Origin: Viola odorata
Taxonomy: Eukaryota; Streptophyta; Magnoliopsida; Malpighiales; Violaceae
Assembly (NCBI GenBank): GCA_963691705.1
Contig: OY829538.1
Coordinates: 75,646,781-75,710,780 of the forward strand
DNA length: 64,000 nucleotides
Direction: 5' to 3'
The position numbers and the translations under genes were made by a program. How positions within the stretch are numbered: the stretch's first letter is position 1; each line of letters opens with the position of its first letter. Under the pieces are notes generated by a model, which was not told the origin of the DNA, searched no databases, and saw only the letters and a program-made list of their open reading frames with translations. Positions 12,061 to 23,616 of this stretch are shown in pieces.

Positions 12061-12275
12061 TTATTTAAGTGTCAATTAAGGCATCAAATTCAACACAGGT
12101 TCCTATATGTATATGATACGTATGTAAAGTTGTAAACCCCACTAAACGTCACACTTCCTTATCACCAATCAGAATCCCCCACGTCAGCCCACGGTCAAAT
12201 CCGCACCAACGACCACCAATCATTTATTCGTTAATCAGTCTCCTCCGCCCATCCTAAACAACCTATTGTGTGGTC

Positions 12276-13337
12276 TAGGGGTGGGCACATTTCCGAGATA
12301 CCCGAATTCCGAATTTTCCGACCCGAAATTTTCGAAATTCGGTTCGGGTATTTCGGGTATCGGAAAATTCGGGTTCGGGTAAGGCATACCCGAAATTATT
12401 TCGGGTTCGGGATCGGAACAGATTTGGGGAAATTTGGATACCCGAATTTTCCGAATTTCCCATGCTTTATTTAGTTTCCATATTTACATTTTGGACTACA
12501 CAACACACACGAACGACCTCTCTCTCTCACCAGTCTCACACTCTCACTCTCCTCTCTCGATCGACATCTACACGGCCCTAACCAACCACTCTCCTCTCTC
12601 GATCGACATCGACACCCATCACCGCCCTAACCACAGCCAACCACCGACGACACCCATCACCTCCCTAACCCCCAAAATTAATCGAAACCCTAACCCTAAC
12701 CGTAACCCCCAAAATCAATCTCCAGTCAGTCACCTCTCGGCTCTCTCGCTCAATCTCTTCCCCAATCTCCAGTCAGCCACCGACGACACCCATCAACTCA
12801 CAATCGTCAAGTCTGTCATCCGATTCTAGCTGATTCTAGCCGATTTCAGTCAAGTCTGTCATCTGGGTAACAGGTAATTTGAGAGTAGATTTTGGATTGT
12901 TTTTGTTGCTTGGACGACGAGTTTGGTAATTTGAGAGTAGATTTTGCATTGTTGTTGTTGCTTGATACAGAGGGCTGGATGTTTGGTAATTTGAGAGTAG
13001 ATTTTGGATTGTTGTTGTTGCTTGGATGTGCTGGATGTGCTAGATGTTTGGTAATTTGGAATTTTGGATTGTAGTTGTTGTTGCTTGGCAGTAATTTGAG
13101 GCAGGTTTAAATTCAGAATTGTACCAAATTTCCAAAATTTTGCTTGGCAGTAATTTGATGCAGGTTGAAATTCGGAAATTCGGTTGTTTATACCCGAATT
13201 TCAACCGAATTTCCGAAATTTAAATTTCGGAAATTCGGGTCGGAAATTCGGGTTCGGGAAATTTTTTTCCAAATTCGGAATCCCGATATCTGAAATTTTT
13301 AATTCGGGTATTTCCGAAATACCCGAATGCCCACCCC
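12276..13337. mobile_element. Non-autonomous hAT-like element with TSD TGTGGTC
   Basis: The ends are inverted repeats: AGGGGTGGGC on the left and GCCCACCCCT on the right. Both are followed by long subterminal arrays of CCGAATTTCCGAAA-type motifs in opposite orientation (about 12290-12460 and 13165-13330). TGTGGTC occurs directly on both sides (12269-12275 and 13338-13344), fitting an ~8-bp hAT duplication with one mismatch. The middle holds a CT-rich stretch, a short AACCCTAACCCTAACC run (about 12683) and three tandem copies of a GGTAATTTGAGAGTAGATTTTG unit (about 12870-13010). No transposase is seen, so it is an internally deleted copy. Confidence 0.7.
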
Positions 13338-13888
13338 TGTGGTCCACCACACCAAATAAAAATAACCACTTTCCTATTTATTTTATTTTATTTTATTTTA
13401 GAATAACTATTTTCCTTTCGAAACTCCATCATCTCACTGCCGTATGGAATCAAGCAATACCCGAAAACGACACCACCAGCCAAAAAAAGAAAAAGAAAAA
13501 ACCTAATCAATGAATCGTTGGCAGGATAGTTCCATTAAAGAGAGAAACAAAAAATCGGTGAAAAGTTAGGTAGAAGAAGGAAGAAGAAGAAGAAGAAACC
13601 GAGCGGTAGCTGCAGTAAGTCAATTTCCTCCTCCTGTCCTGCTTGATCGCTTTTAGTATTTGAAATGGCAAAACGACAGATGAAATGAAACAGCCATCAA
13701 CATTACCGCGTTCTGTTTCTGTTCCCATTTTTGTTTTGTTTTTTCTTGTTTATAGCATATGGATGGCGTGACCCGTTCTTTTCAACAACTCCTTCTTCTT
13801 CTTTGTTTTTTTTTTTAATTTTTTCTCCTATTTTTACTGAATCTTATTTTATAGCTAAGGTGTGTTTGGTTGGTGTGTAAACCTAAGC

Positions 13889-16800
13889 ATGGAATCTGGT
13901 GGTAGTAATGGTAGAAATTCTCCTCGGTCTCCTCGTTCTGGGAGTGGGAGTCTTAAGGAAATTAAGCAATCTCTTCGTTCAATTCGTAGCTTTGTTTCTA
14001 GAAGGTTCGAAACATGCATCCATGCATTTTGGTCTTCCTTTCTCTTATTTTCTTGTTGAATTCTGTTGAATTATGCTGATTTTTTGTTTACTGAATGATG
14101 CATTAGGGAGTTAGGGAAAGATGATGCGAAATCTGAGAATTTCTTAAAGGAATTCTATATTCCGGACTACATTCTTGTTGCTGGATCGAAAAAGGATGGA
14201 AATGGTGGTGAATCTAGTGGTTCTTTGCATATACCTTCCTGTCCTGTTATTGTGTTCATCAACTCGAAAAGTGGGGGTCAGCTTGGTGGGGAACTTCTCA
14301 TTACCTACCGTGGTTTACTCAATCCGAACCAGGTGAATTGTTTATGCTGTTTTGTTGATTGGATTGTATGAAAATGATTTAAGTTGTGAATAATGTTACT
14401 GATGGGGGATGGATTTTGTAGGTTGTTGACTTGGGGAAAAAAACCCTGATAAGGTGTTGAATGAAATCTATGTGAATTTGCATTTGTTGAAAGGCAATGG
14501 TGATGAGTATGCTGATGAAATCGAGAAGCGGCTGAGGATTATAGTGAGTATAGGTTTTTTATGTGATTGGTTTTATGGGTGGGCTCATGTTTCAGTATCT
14601 GATAACTGATATAGTACTTACATCATTAGGTTGCGGGTGGGGATGGTACAGCCGGATGGCTTCTTGGGGTGGTTAGTGATCTCAAACTACCTAAGTCTCC
14701 ACCAATTGCAACCGTGCCACTGGGAACTGGAAACAACCTCCCGTTTTCATTTGGATGGGTATGATCTTTTCCATTTTATATTAACTTTAGTAATTTTGTT
14801 GGCCCTGTTTTACTTCTGCTTTGTCTTTATCATTCACCAATGGTCAGTTGATGAAATGTCTTACTGGACAGACCTTGTTAAGCTGATCGTTATTATACTT
14901 CATTTCCAATCATATAAATTATTAGATAGAGGTACAGTTACTTTTGTAGTCTTGCTTAGCATGTGTACTGCAGATTTTATTTATGGTTCTGTAACTTATT
15001 TTTGACTGATGTACAAATTGGTGTCTTGAATTGCTTAATTTAATCCGATTCAATTATGAAAAGAGTATTGATATCTTTGTCCCGAGAAGTTTAGGTCAAG
15101 AAGTTATGTTTCATAGTATCTTTTATTTTTAGTTTTCCTAAGTTTCTAATTGAAACTCAGAGGTTCCTCGTTGTGTCCGTTTCTTAATTCTCACGGCATG
15201 TTCCTTTCTCAGTACTGGAAACATCTGAAAAACAAATTGTTGTTTTGTTCTGTGTGGTTCATCAATTTACAGGGGAAGAAAAATCCCGGCACAGACCGTC
15301 TATCTGTGGAGTTGTTCTTGGGACAAGTTAAGAGTGCTAGGGAAATGAAAATTGACAGGTAATGCATTCACCAAGGTTTAGAGTTTTCTTTTGTACATGC
15401 TCTCACTACATTTACACAGATATAAAATCTAAAATTTAGATGTTACGGCACCAACAGTCAGTGAAAGGTTAGCATTGACAATGGCTACCAAAATAAAGGT
15501 GAATTGGACATGTTGCGTTCTTAGAACACGTGACTGGGGAGTTTGTTCTTGAGAATTTTATGTCAAACTGCTATACTGTTTCTGTGCATTAGCTGATCAT
15601 ATAAAAAGCTTGCTAAGTAGTTTAGTTTGCTACAAAAGTCCCTTCATGTCATTGAATCCTTCTGTGGAGTCGTGGACATCTCAAAAATGACTGTTATAAT
15701 CCCCATATCCTAGTTTTTCTCTACTACTCACTATTTTAACATCCTGCAATATCTTGGTCTAAGTGTCATATATTCAGAGATTCTGGGTGGAACCTAAGAA
15801 ACCTTGTAAGCAATATTTTTTGGTAGATTTTCAAATGCCTCTTCAATTTATTTAAGAAACATGGATTTTCTAAACTCAAAACCAATCTATGATTCTTTAC
15901 ACTGTTAAAAATATAAATTTATGCTTTTCAACCCTCATACTGTTAGTTCAGAAGATTTCAAATATGACTTGAGTTTGCTACTGTCTACAATAATGATAGA
16001 AACATCCAAATGTGCAATCATAAGAAATTAGCTCTTTATGCGATTAAATAATTTTTCCTTTCCTTGAATTGATGAGTAATTGACAGTTTGTTTTGTGGAG
16101 GGAAAAACATAATGCCACCTTACCTCTATTTCTCCTTTTAGTTGTTTTGCCCTTTTTATATGGTTTCTAAATTTTTTTTGTGGTCATTAGTTGGCATATT
16201 ATCATGAGAATGAAGTGTCCCAAAGAAGGTGCTTGCGAACCTATCGCACCACTTGACCTACCACATTCTTTGCACGCATTCCATCGTGCTTCTCAATCAG
16301 ACTCGTTAAATATGGTAACCTTTTCTATAAGTAAAATGTGTTGGTGTATGTTCATGAAAATTGCTTTGCCTTGTGATAATTTTTTAATGTTTTCAGGAGG
16401 GGTACCACACTTTTCGCGGGGGATTTTGGAACTACTTCAGTATGGGTAGGAATTTTAAAAGCTCCTTAACAAATCTATGCATACATATGATGCATTTGCA
16501 TATGCATTTAAAGGAAAGGAATACAAATCCTATCTTAGGCAAGACATTTTGTTTAAGTTATTGACCATGTAGGGACATCGCAGGTCAAGTAGAATTAAAA
16601 GGAGTCATCAGTGACCCATGAGAAAGAAACAAAAATGGGAAACTCATCCTAGCTTAAGTTGTAAGCTCTAGTATATGTTTGCAGAACTGGTGCAAATTAC
16701 TGCATGTGCTTCCACCCTAATTCGGTTCTTTAATACAACCTCTAACAAAATTCTGTATTAATGTCAGTGCTGGTTCCTTAACTCCCTGCCCGCCCATAAT

Positions 16801-19800
16801 TACAGATATCATTACTTTAACTTTGATAGCTGCAATTCTTTTACTTTGAAACCATGACAAATTTCAGTATCTGGATGTGAATATTTTAAACTCATCTTGC
16901 ACATAATGAAATTTATGCTTTGATGTCCATGTCATGCTAATAAGTCCCACCTTGAGTATGTGTTGCGCCCTAGTTAATCTTTCTTGAACCCACGTATTAC
17001 TTCAATGCACAATCTGACATTGCTCAGATAAATATGAATTATGGAAGACTTAAGATAGAGTTAATAAAGCCTTTATAATCATCAAATTCTGACTGATCCA
17101 TGCACGTACATTGGGTCTTGAAACATGGAAGTAACGCATAGATATGTTTTCCCAAAATCATTCTTTACGAACTTGTCTTTTTTTGTGGCTACTATCTGTA
17201 TTATTCCTCTTCTTGACTTCTGTAAATGGTTAATTTCTTCTTGTACAGGAATGGATGCTCAAGTGTCTTACACTTTTCACTCTGAAAGGAAGTTACACCC
17301 TGAAAAGTTTAAAAACCAAGTATCAAATCAGGTATTATGTTAGATATTTTTCATTTCTGTTATTTTTTTCAGGGAAAAAATATAATATATTTACACTGTA
17401 TAATGAGTTTTTGCGAAAGCGTGTCATTATTTGTTGAGTCTTTATGTTTTTTTTTTCCAATTTTTCTAATATTCAGGATTTATCGCCAGTAACTGTTGAA
17501 CTTGTTTCTAAAACTGTATTTGATTTATGTAAGAGTACTCCAATTGATGGAAATGACCAAAGTAAACTTTCCTTATTTTCGGATATCGCCAAGTCAATGC
17601 ACTGCCATTTTATGATCCTAATGCTTATTTATGCAGTAAATGTGCTGTGATATTTTCTTCATTACCCATTGCCACAAGAATGGTACACAATGCATGGGCC
17701 TAGTCTAACATCAAACTTAATTGAAGCCTCTGTTATATTTGTGCTAGTTTTGATCTACTCTTTTCTTTTTTGCTTCACCAGAGTGCTTATTTGAAGCTTG
17801 GATGCACTCAAGGGTGGTTTTTTGCCTCTCTTTTTCATCCAGCTGCACGGTGAGTTTGTTGTTAGATGGCTGAAAGTTCTTTCTTTAAATATGTAGACCC
17901 GTCTCTCTTTCTACTGTACATATGAGTAAGGAAAAGGTGAGGGGTTGGTATTCTGGTCCTAGCTAGCTTAGCATCTTTTGCATTTTGTTGCTTATGATTC
18001 TTCTTTTAGGTATATGGTCCCATGTTCACATGGTTTAAGGTTTCCCTGGTAAAGATGCACGGTATCAGTTTCTAGTTATCAGCTCCTTGCAGTATTCTGT
18101 TTGATGTACATGTACTTGCTACCTTGGCATGGTTATACTCACCATCTCTTAAAAAGTGATCAGATTTATTAGTCTGTGTTTCTCAAAAAATTATTTGTCA
18201 CTGGTAAATACATTCATTAAGTCCCAATTGAACACGTTTTCCAACAAGAAGACAAAAAGTATATATTCAACCCTTGTCAATTTCCACTTCCTGGATTGTG
18301 TGCTGATCTCCCTGCTGTCCATTCTCAAGTTATTGAGTCACCTAATTGAAAGAACTCTTTTTTTTACAATTCCATACCTCTTAAGAGAAGGAATTCTGCC
18401 CTTCTTGTAACATCACACTGCCATCATTTGTTTTCTCTCTAATCTTTATATTGTAGATACCTTTTGTGGAGGCGTTTCTAGTTTCTAGTGAAGGAATTGT
18501 GTTGTTCTGTAATTGTTAAGGTCTAAGCCTTGGTGTTCAAGCCTAGCCTTAACATGGGCCCTGAGACGCGCCGAAGGCGCAATGACTTGACGGAATGTCC
18601 CTTATCAGTTATGTGAAGGGAAGTCTTATCTGGGTGTGATAGCTCTCCACCTTTCCCTGGACAAAATACAAGAGTATGCTTGTCTAAGTGAGCTTCTCCT
18701 ATGCTAATGCGGCATAGGCGTGCGAGTGAGTATTCCATATTATGGAATGGGCGCTGCCATGATGGCTTTGCTATGATGGCCACTTGTAGCTATATCTGAG
18801 TCGAGAGCTAGTAGTGCACAGTACAGAAGAGGACGAGGTTGGATAAGGGTTGCGAGCGTTGCTACGGAAGAGAATGGCATGGGCGTTAGTCTTGGGTTCG
18901 ACTAAGCCTTAAGAGATGGATGTGAGTTGATGCTAGGTCTTATCATGAGACATGCATGATGATTGAAGTTATATGAGGGTAAGGCTGGCCTAGATGCGGA
19001 ATCTAGGCGGCGCACGGGCCTTGAAATAGTAGGGCCGTGACAGTAATGCCACACTACCATCCATCACTTTTTTCATCTTAGCATTACATATACCTTCTGT
19101 GGAGGCACAAACAATTTGCTAAAATGCTATGGGATGTATTGTTGTAAGCACATTTAAAGAATAGGCGCATGATGTACCATGGACCTCTAAGATGCATGAA
19201 CCAATTATGAGTGAGAAAGGAAATTTAGGTTATGTGGGCACCTATCATTTATATTTGTCTGATGGGAATACCTCTTGGATTTATAATCTTAATGTTTTAA
19301 TATACAAGATTATAAGTTGCATTGAAGTGTGATTATGTTTTACTGACTTACCCTGGTACCCAAGCTTAGTTCCAAAGCAAAGTTTTCTTATAGATGGATC
19401 AGCTAGTTCCCTGTCTAATCTCTGTTCTGGTTGCCTTTATGTTTTCGACATACGGTTTCAAGTGTCTTTATATTTGGTCGCCTTCTGGTTGGCTTTTCAT
19501 GTCTGTGACAGTTGTTTAGCTTAACTGCAGGAACATAGCACAGTTGGCCAGAATTAGAGTAATGAAAAGCCAAGGTCAATGGGAAGACATCAGCATACCC
19601 CCAAGGTGATACATTTTAATAAGCAGATCAACTTAATAATTTCACTTGATGATATTCCTTTTGTAGGGAATTTTCAAAACAACTGCGAACAATTGCTCTC
19701 TGAAATATCATAATCCAAAAATTAATGGAAATGTTTTTTTTTTTTGCCATTTTCTTGCTCACTTTGTTTTTATAGTTGTTATTTAAAAAAAATAAAAATA

Positions 19801-19930
19801 AACTAGCCCTAGCATGAATAAATTGATCCAAGGGCTTTAAAGGTTGTGCCTCATTTTTCTGATACTTTTTTATTTGGATTTACAGCATCAGGTCAATAGT
19901 TTGCCTCAACTTACCCAGTTTGTCAAGGTC
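13889..19930 (+). pseudogene. Diacylglycerol kinase, frameshifted and 3'-truncated (DGK5/6-like)
   Basis: The exons encode a plant diacylglycerol kinase, which makes phosphatidic acid from diacylglycerol: 13889-14004, 14107-14332, 14422-14543, 14630-14758, 15273-15358, 16191-16314, 16397-16445, 17249-17331, 17782-17849, 19531-19605 and 19886 to about 19925. Visible motifs are LKEFYIPDYILV, VIVFINSKSGGQLGGELL, the catalytic [38 protein letters not shown] and [14 protein letters not shown], as in Arabidopsis DGK5/6. Exon 3 is 122 bp, not the 123 required: a run of seven A at 14437-14443 lacks one base relative to the DLGKKNPDKVL frame, which shifts the catalytic domain out. The last exon is cut after LNLPSLS by the NLR palindrome, so the accessory domain (GGLNPWGTP onward) is absent. 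A solo LTR lies in intron 9. Start: first ATG in frame with the conserved SLKEIKQSLRSIRSF. An assembly error could explain the A-run, but not the truncation. Confidence 0.85.
18514..19042. mobile_element. Solo LTR with 5-bp TSD GTAAT in the DGK intron
   Basis: A GC-rich 529-bp block begins TGTTAAGG and ends CCGTGACA, so it has TGT...ACA ends. It is flanked by the direct repeat GTAAT (18509-18513 and 19043-19047). There is no internal coding region, primer-binding site or second LTR. This is a retrotransposon reduced by LTR-LTR recombination. It lies between DGK exons 9 and 10 and would be spliced out. Confidence 0.85.
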
Positions 19931-20119
19931 GTTGGTTTCAAGTAATTACTATCCCTTAGGGCAACGGAAATCCCGCAAATCTAAAATAAGTAATTACTTC
20001 CCCTTAGGGCAACTAACATAAGAAAGAAAAAAAGTTCAGAACTAAAACCGCCTTAGGTTAATGGTGGGGATGTGTTGCACCTTTGATTCTTCATGACTGT
20101 CTGTGAATCTTCCAGGAAC

Positions 20120-20518
20120 TTACAACTCCATCTTTTGAAGCTTAGTCAAGTGTTCAATACCTTCAGGTAATGATTGTTGCAGATTCTGGCAACTAAGAAT
20201 GCTCAAGCTCTCCACGAGTGGCATCGTCCCCTGCTCAAAAACAACTTTTTCCAACTTCGCTAAAGAAATCAAAGATAATTGCTTCAACTTTGCATATCCA
20301 AGACAAAAGACCAGTTCTTGTACATCAGAACCATCGTTGAGTTGAAGGCTAACCAATTTTGGAAGTGTTCCAATCTGAGAGAATTGACCTTCCTCTACCT
20401 TACACTTGGTCAAGGTCATATGTTCGATATTCTGAAGGAACTCAACCGAATCTGGCAGAAATCTCACTAACTCCAAGTTCATATGAATTTTCTTAAGGTT
20501 GGGAGGTAGGATGATCAA
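20120..20518 (-). pseudogene. NLR C-terminal LRR piece, left arm
   Basis: A 132-codon open frame encodes the C-terminal leucine-rich repeats of an RPM1-like CC-NBS-LRR protein. Typical blocks are MIILPPNLKKIHMNLELV, FLQNIEHMTLTKCKVEEG, GTLPKLVSLQLNDGSDV and LPEGIEHLTKLQKMEL before the stop. It lacks the CC and NB-ARC domains and is inverted relative to the adjacent NLR piece at 20563-21177. It is the mirror of 21835-22233; one visible difference is Ser here for Trp there (LPDSVEF / LPDWVEF). Confidence 0.85.
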
Positions 20519-20562
20519 ATACTCAAGGTCTCTGTCTAACTGTGACTCTAGATTAAAGCACT

Positions 20563-21177
20563 GGGTTTGTGGAAGGTGGGGATCGGAGCCTGCTTCTTGT
20601 TGAGAGGAGAAATGTCAGTGGCAGGCCAAAAGTAATTAAGATGTACGACATGATGCGTGACTTTGCTTTAGAAATAGCAAGGAAGGGGAAGTTTTGTGGT
20701 GTTTGGGATGTGAGGGTACATTAAATGAATTTGAAGCTTACCTCTGGTATATTCATTGTCCCCATGACCAGGAATTCAAATTACCGGTCAGTGATATGAG
20801 TCAAGTCCGCTCCTTAGCGTGTTTGGGCATCCAGTTGTTAAAAAAGAACATCTCCTCAAATTTAAGATGAAGATGCTAATGTTGTTAGAAGTGGAACTGA
20901 GCAGTGTATTGGAATTTCCACCTGAATTAGGGTATCTTTTTAACTTGAGGTATTTGAGGTTGTGCCAACCTGGCGCACTGATTCTTCCAAGTTCCATTGG
21001 GAGACTTCTTAACCTTCAGACCTTGGACATCTCTCAGACATTTATAATGGTACTCCCCGAAGGAATAAGCAAGTTGCGAAGGTTGCGTCATCTGATCATG
21101 CTTAGAACTGGGAATCGGACCGAAATACTATTTGATATTAGTAAGCTAACTGAGCTGCAAGTTCTAGTTGGAATCCG
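20563..21177 (+). pseudogene. NLR NB-ARC end and first LRRs, left arm
   Basis: Conceptual translation starts at the end of an NB-ARC domain (GDRSLLLVERRNVSGRPKVI, then MYDMMRDFALEIARKGKF, an MHD-like region). After frame disruptions it runs into LRRs: LEFPPELGYLFNLRYLRL, LPSSIGRLLNLQTLDIS, LPEGISKLRRLRHL and FDISKLTELQVLVGIR. Several frame breaks lie between about 20720 and 20830. The sequence ends in the palindrome centre. The family is RPM1-like CNL; no complete receptor is present. Confidence 0.8.
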
Positions 21178-21200
21178 TGCGGAATCCGTGCGAATCCGTG

Positions 21201-21790
21201 CGGATTCCAACTAGAACTTGCAGCTCAAATAGTATTTCGGTCCGATTCCCAGTTCTAAGCATGATCAGATGACGCATCCTTCGCAACTTGCTTCGGGGAG
21301 TACCATTATAAATGTCTGAGAGATGTCTAAGGTCTGAAGGTTAAGAAGTCTCCCAATGGAACTTGGAAGAATCAGTGCGCCAGGTTGGCACAAACTCAAA
21401 TACCTCAAGTTAAAAAGATACCCTAATTCAGGTGGAAATTCCAATACACTGCTCAGTTCCACTTCTAACAACATTAGCATCTTCATCTTAAATTTGAGGA
21501 GATGTTCTTTTTTAACAACTGGATGCCCAAACACGCTAAGGAGCGGACTTGACTCATATCACTGACCGGTAATTTGAATTCCTGGTCATGGGGACAATGA
21601 ATATACCAGAGGTAAGCTTCAAATTCATTTAATGTACCCTCACATCCCAAACACCACAAAACTTCCCCTTCCTTGCTATTTCTAAAGCAAAGTCACGCAT
21701 CATGTCGTACATCTTAATTACTTTTGGCCTGCCACTGACATTTCTCCTCTCAACAAGAAGCAGGCTCCGATCCCCACCTTCCACAAACCC
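21201..21790 (-). pseudogene. NLR NB-ARC end and first LRRs, right arm
   Basis: Mirror copy of 20563-21177. The open part at 21534-21265 again encodes the LRR blocks LEFPPELGYLFNLRYL and LPSSIGRLLNLQTLDIS. A 7-base deletion near 21291 removes the ATAAG region after VLPE and shifts the frame. An 18-base deletion lies near 21227. Non-functional as a receptor. Confidence 0.8.
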
Positions 21791-21834
21791 AGTGCTTTAA
21801 TCTAGAGTCACAGTTAGACAGAGACCTTGAGTAT

Positions 21835-22233
21835 TTGATCATCCTACCTCCCAACCTTAAGAAAATTCATATGAACTTGGAGTTAGTGAGATTTCTGCCA
21901 GATTGGGTTGAGTTCCTTCAGAATATCGAACATATGACCTTGACCAAGTGTAAGGTAGAGGAAGGTCAATTCTCTCAGATTGGAACACTTCCAAAATTGG
22001 TTAGCCTTCAACTCAACGATGGTTCTGATGTACAAGAACTGGTCTTTTGTCTTGGATATGCAAAGTTGAAGCAATTATCTTTGATTTCTTTAGCGAAGTT
22101 GGAAAAAGTTGTTTTTGAGCAGGGGACGATGCCACTCGTGGAGAGCTTGAGCATTCTTAGTTGCCAGAATCTGCAACAATCATTACCTGAAGGTATTGAA
22201 CACTTGACTAAGCTTCAAAAGATGGAGTTGTAA
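21835..22233 (+). pseudogene. NLR C-terminal LRR piece, right arm
   Basis: Mirror copy of 20120-20518: 132 codons of RPM1-like C-terminal LRRs ending KLQKMEL and a stop. It carries the more usual Trp in LPDWVEFLQNIEHMTL. No start region, NB-ARC or CC domain precedes it in this orientation; the flanking piece is inverted. Confidence 0.85.
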
Positions 22234-22390
22234 GTTCCTGGAAGATTCACAGACAGTCATGAAGAATCAAAGGTGCAACACATCCCCACCATTAACCTAA
22301 GGCGGTTTTAGTTCTGAACTTTTTTTCTTTCTTATGTTAGTTGCCCTAAGGGGAAGTAATTACTTATTTTAGATTTGCGGGATTTCCGTT

Positions 22391-23616
22391 AGCTCTCATC
22401 TAAGAAATACTATTAGTATTGTTTTCAACATCTGACCCGAAACTCAAGTTGACCAAGATGAATTAATTGAGCTAGATTCGGATAGTGATCTTAGTTAGCT
22501 CAATCTACACAATCTTTTATATGGATCTGGACTAGATCCGGGCGACTCTATATATATATATATATATGTGATGTAGTCATCGGTTGGAATTCTGCCTCAG
22601 TTTTGCCCTATAATACTTTAGTCCTCGTAATTTATGCTATTTTTTTATTACTAATTAATTTTTGCAACTAAAGAAATCGATTATTCTTTTTCTAAAACAA
22701 TCGCATCAAAAGCAAGATACAATTAGGTTTATTTAATTTTAGATATCATTAATCTATAAAATTTTCAATGTCCTTTTTTTTTTATAAATGAAAAAAATGT
22801 TTAGTACGTATATACTATAAAAACATATCTTCAACTATTATGTTATTAAATATCTAAATATATATTACAATAAAATAAATCAAATAAGTATTAACAATTG
22901 ATAGAATTCAATTAATAATTAAAGGTATTGATACGATTTATCGAGCTTTAAATTTATATTACTAAAACTTGCTTCCCTTTCCATTATTCTAGTTTCGATT
23001 TTGTTATGATTTACTGCCTTCTATTCTCTGTCTTGTTCTTGGTTTTCCTGCTATGCATTTGCAATCTTGTGGTGGAGTGAATATGACAATGCTGTAATTG
23101 TTGTAGTGATAACTGTTAGAGATTAGTGTGGTGAATTATGTACAGCTAGCTTGTTTTGTGCAAGAGAATTGTATTGTTGTAGAATTAAATACAAAAGCTG
23201 ATGGCAAGGAACTCAATTTACCTCCTAAAAGGTTACAGTTTTCATGAGCATTTAGTGTGGTGATGAATATTCTTCCCTCGTTGCATGGAAACTTTGCCTT
23301 CTCTGTTGTTCACATCACTGTCTAGTTTCTTTCTTTGTTCATTTATTATTGAAAGAGTATTCTAGGAAACTGTAATAGGTGTGTAGTTGGTGCATCCTTT
23401 TCACTTGTTTTGCTTTCATTCTCTATTTGTGTTATGCATCTTTGCACATAACTGCCACAAAATATGGTTTTTTAGCCTTTGCTTTCTACCCAACTAAATC
23501 ACAATTATTTTTTAATCCCTTATCAACTTTCCCATGGCTACTAATTGTATGATCACCATTATCAACAACATTGCCGGTTCAAGAGGTGTATTGGGAACTA
23601 CTCGCTGACCGTGTAG
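22391..23616. other. AT-rich spacer with a (TA)n tract
   Basis: No gene seen. A short (TA)n repeat lies at about 22551-22567. The missing DGK 3' exons are not found here, and neither is the 5' part of the SAPS gene that follows. Confidence 0.6.

Larger units (their letters stand above)
19963..22390. repeat. 2.4-kb near-perfect palindrome of NLR fragments
   Basis: The left arm 19963-21177 and right arm 21201-22390 are reverse complements separated by 23 nt. Paired coordinates sum to a constant 42353 over the outer ~1.1 kb, for example LRR stop codons at 20120 and 22233. Two deletions in the right arm, of 18 and 7 bases near the centre, shift the sum to 42378 at the tip. Otherwise I see only scattered substitutions. 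Each arm contains two NLR pieces in head-to-head order. Just outside the left arm, AGTAATTACT.TCCCTTAGGGCAAC occurs a second time (19941-19965), a rearrangement footprint. The outer left edge abuts the broken DGK exon. Confidence 0.95.

Noticed and set aside
12683..12710. Interstitial telomere repeat
   Set aside because: Only about two to three AACCCT units; too short, and part of a transposon.
12434..12829. 131-codon Ser/Pro-rich ORF
   Set aside because: Lies inside the hAT-like element in CT-rich sequence; no family similarity and no transposase motifs.
18523..18783. 86-codon minus-strand ORF in the DGK intron
   Set aside because: Contained in the solo LTR; GC-rich chance frame.
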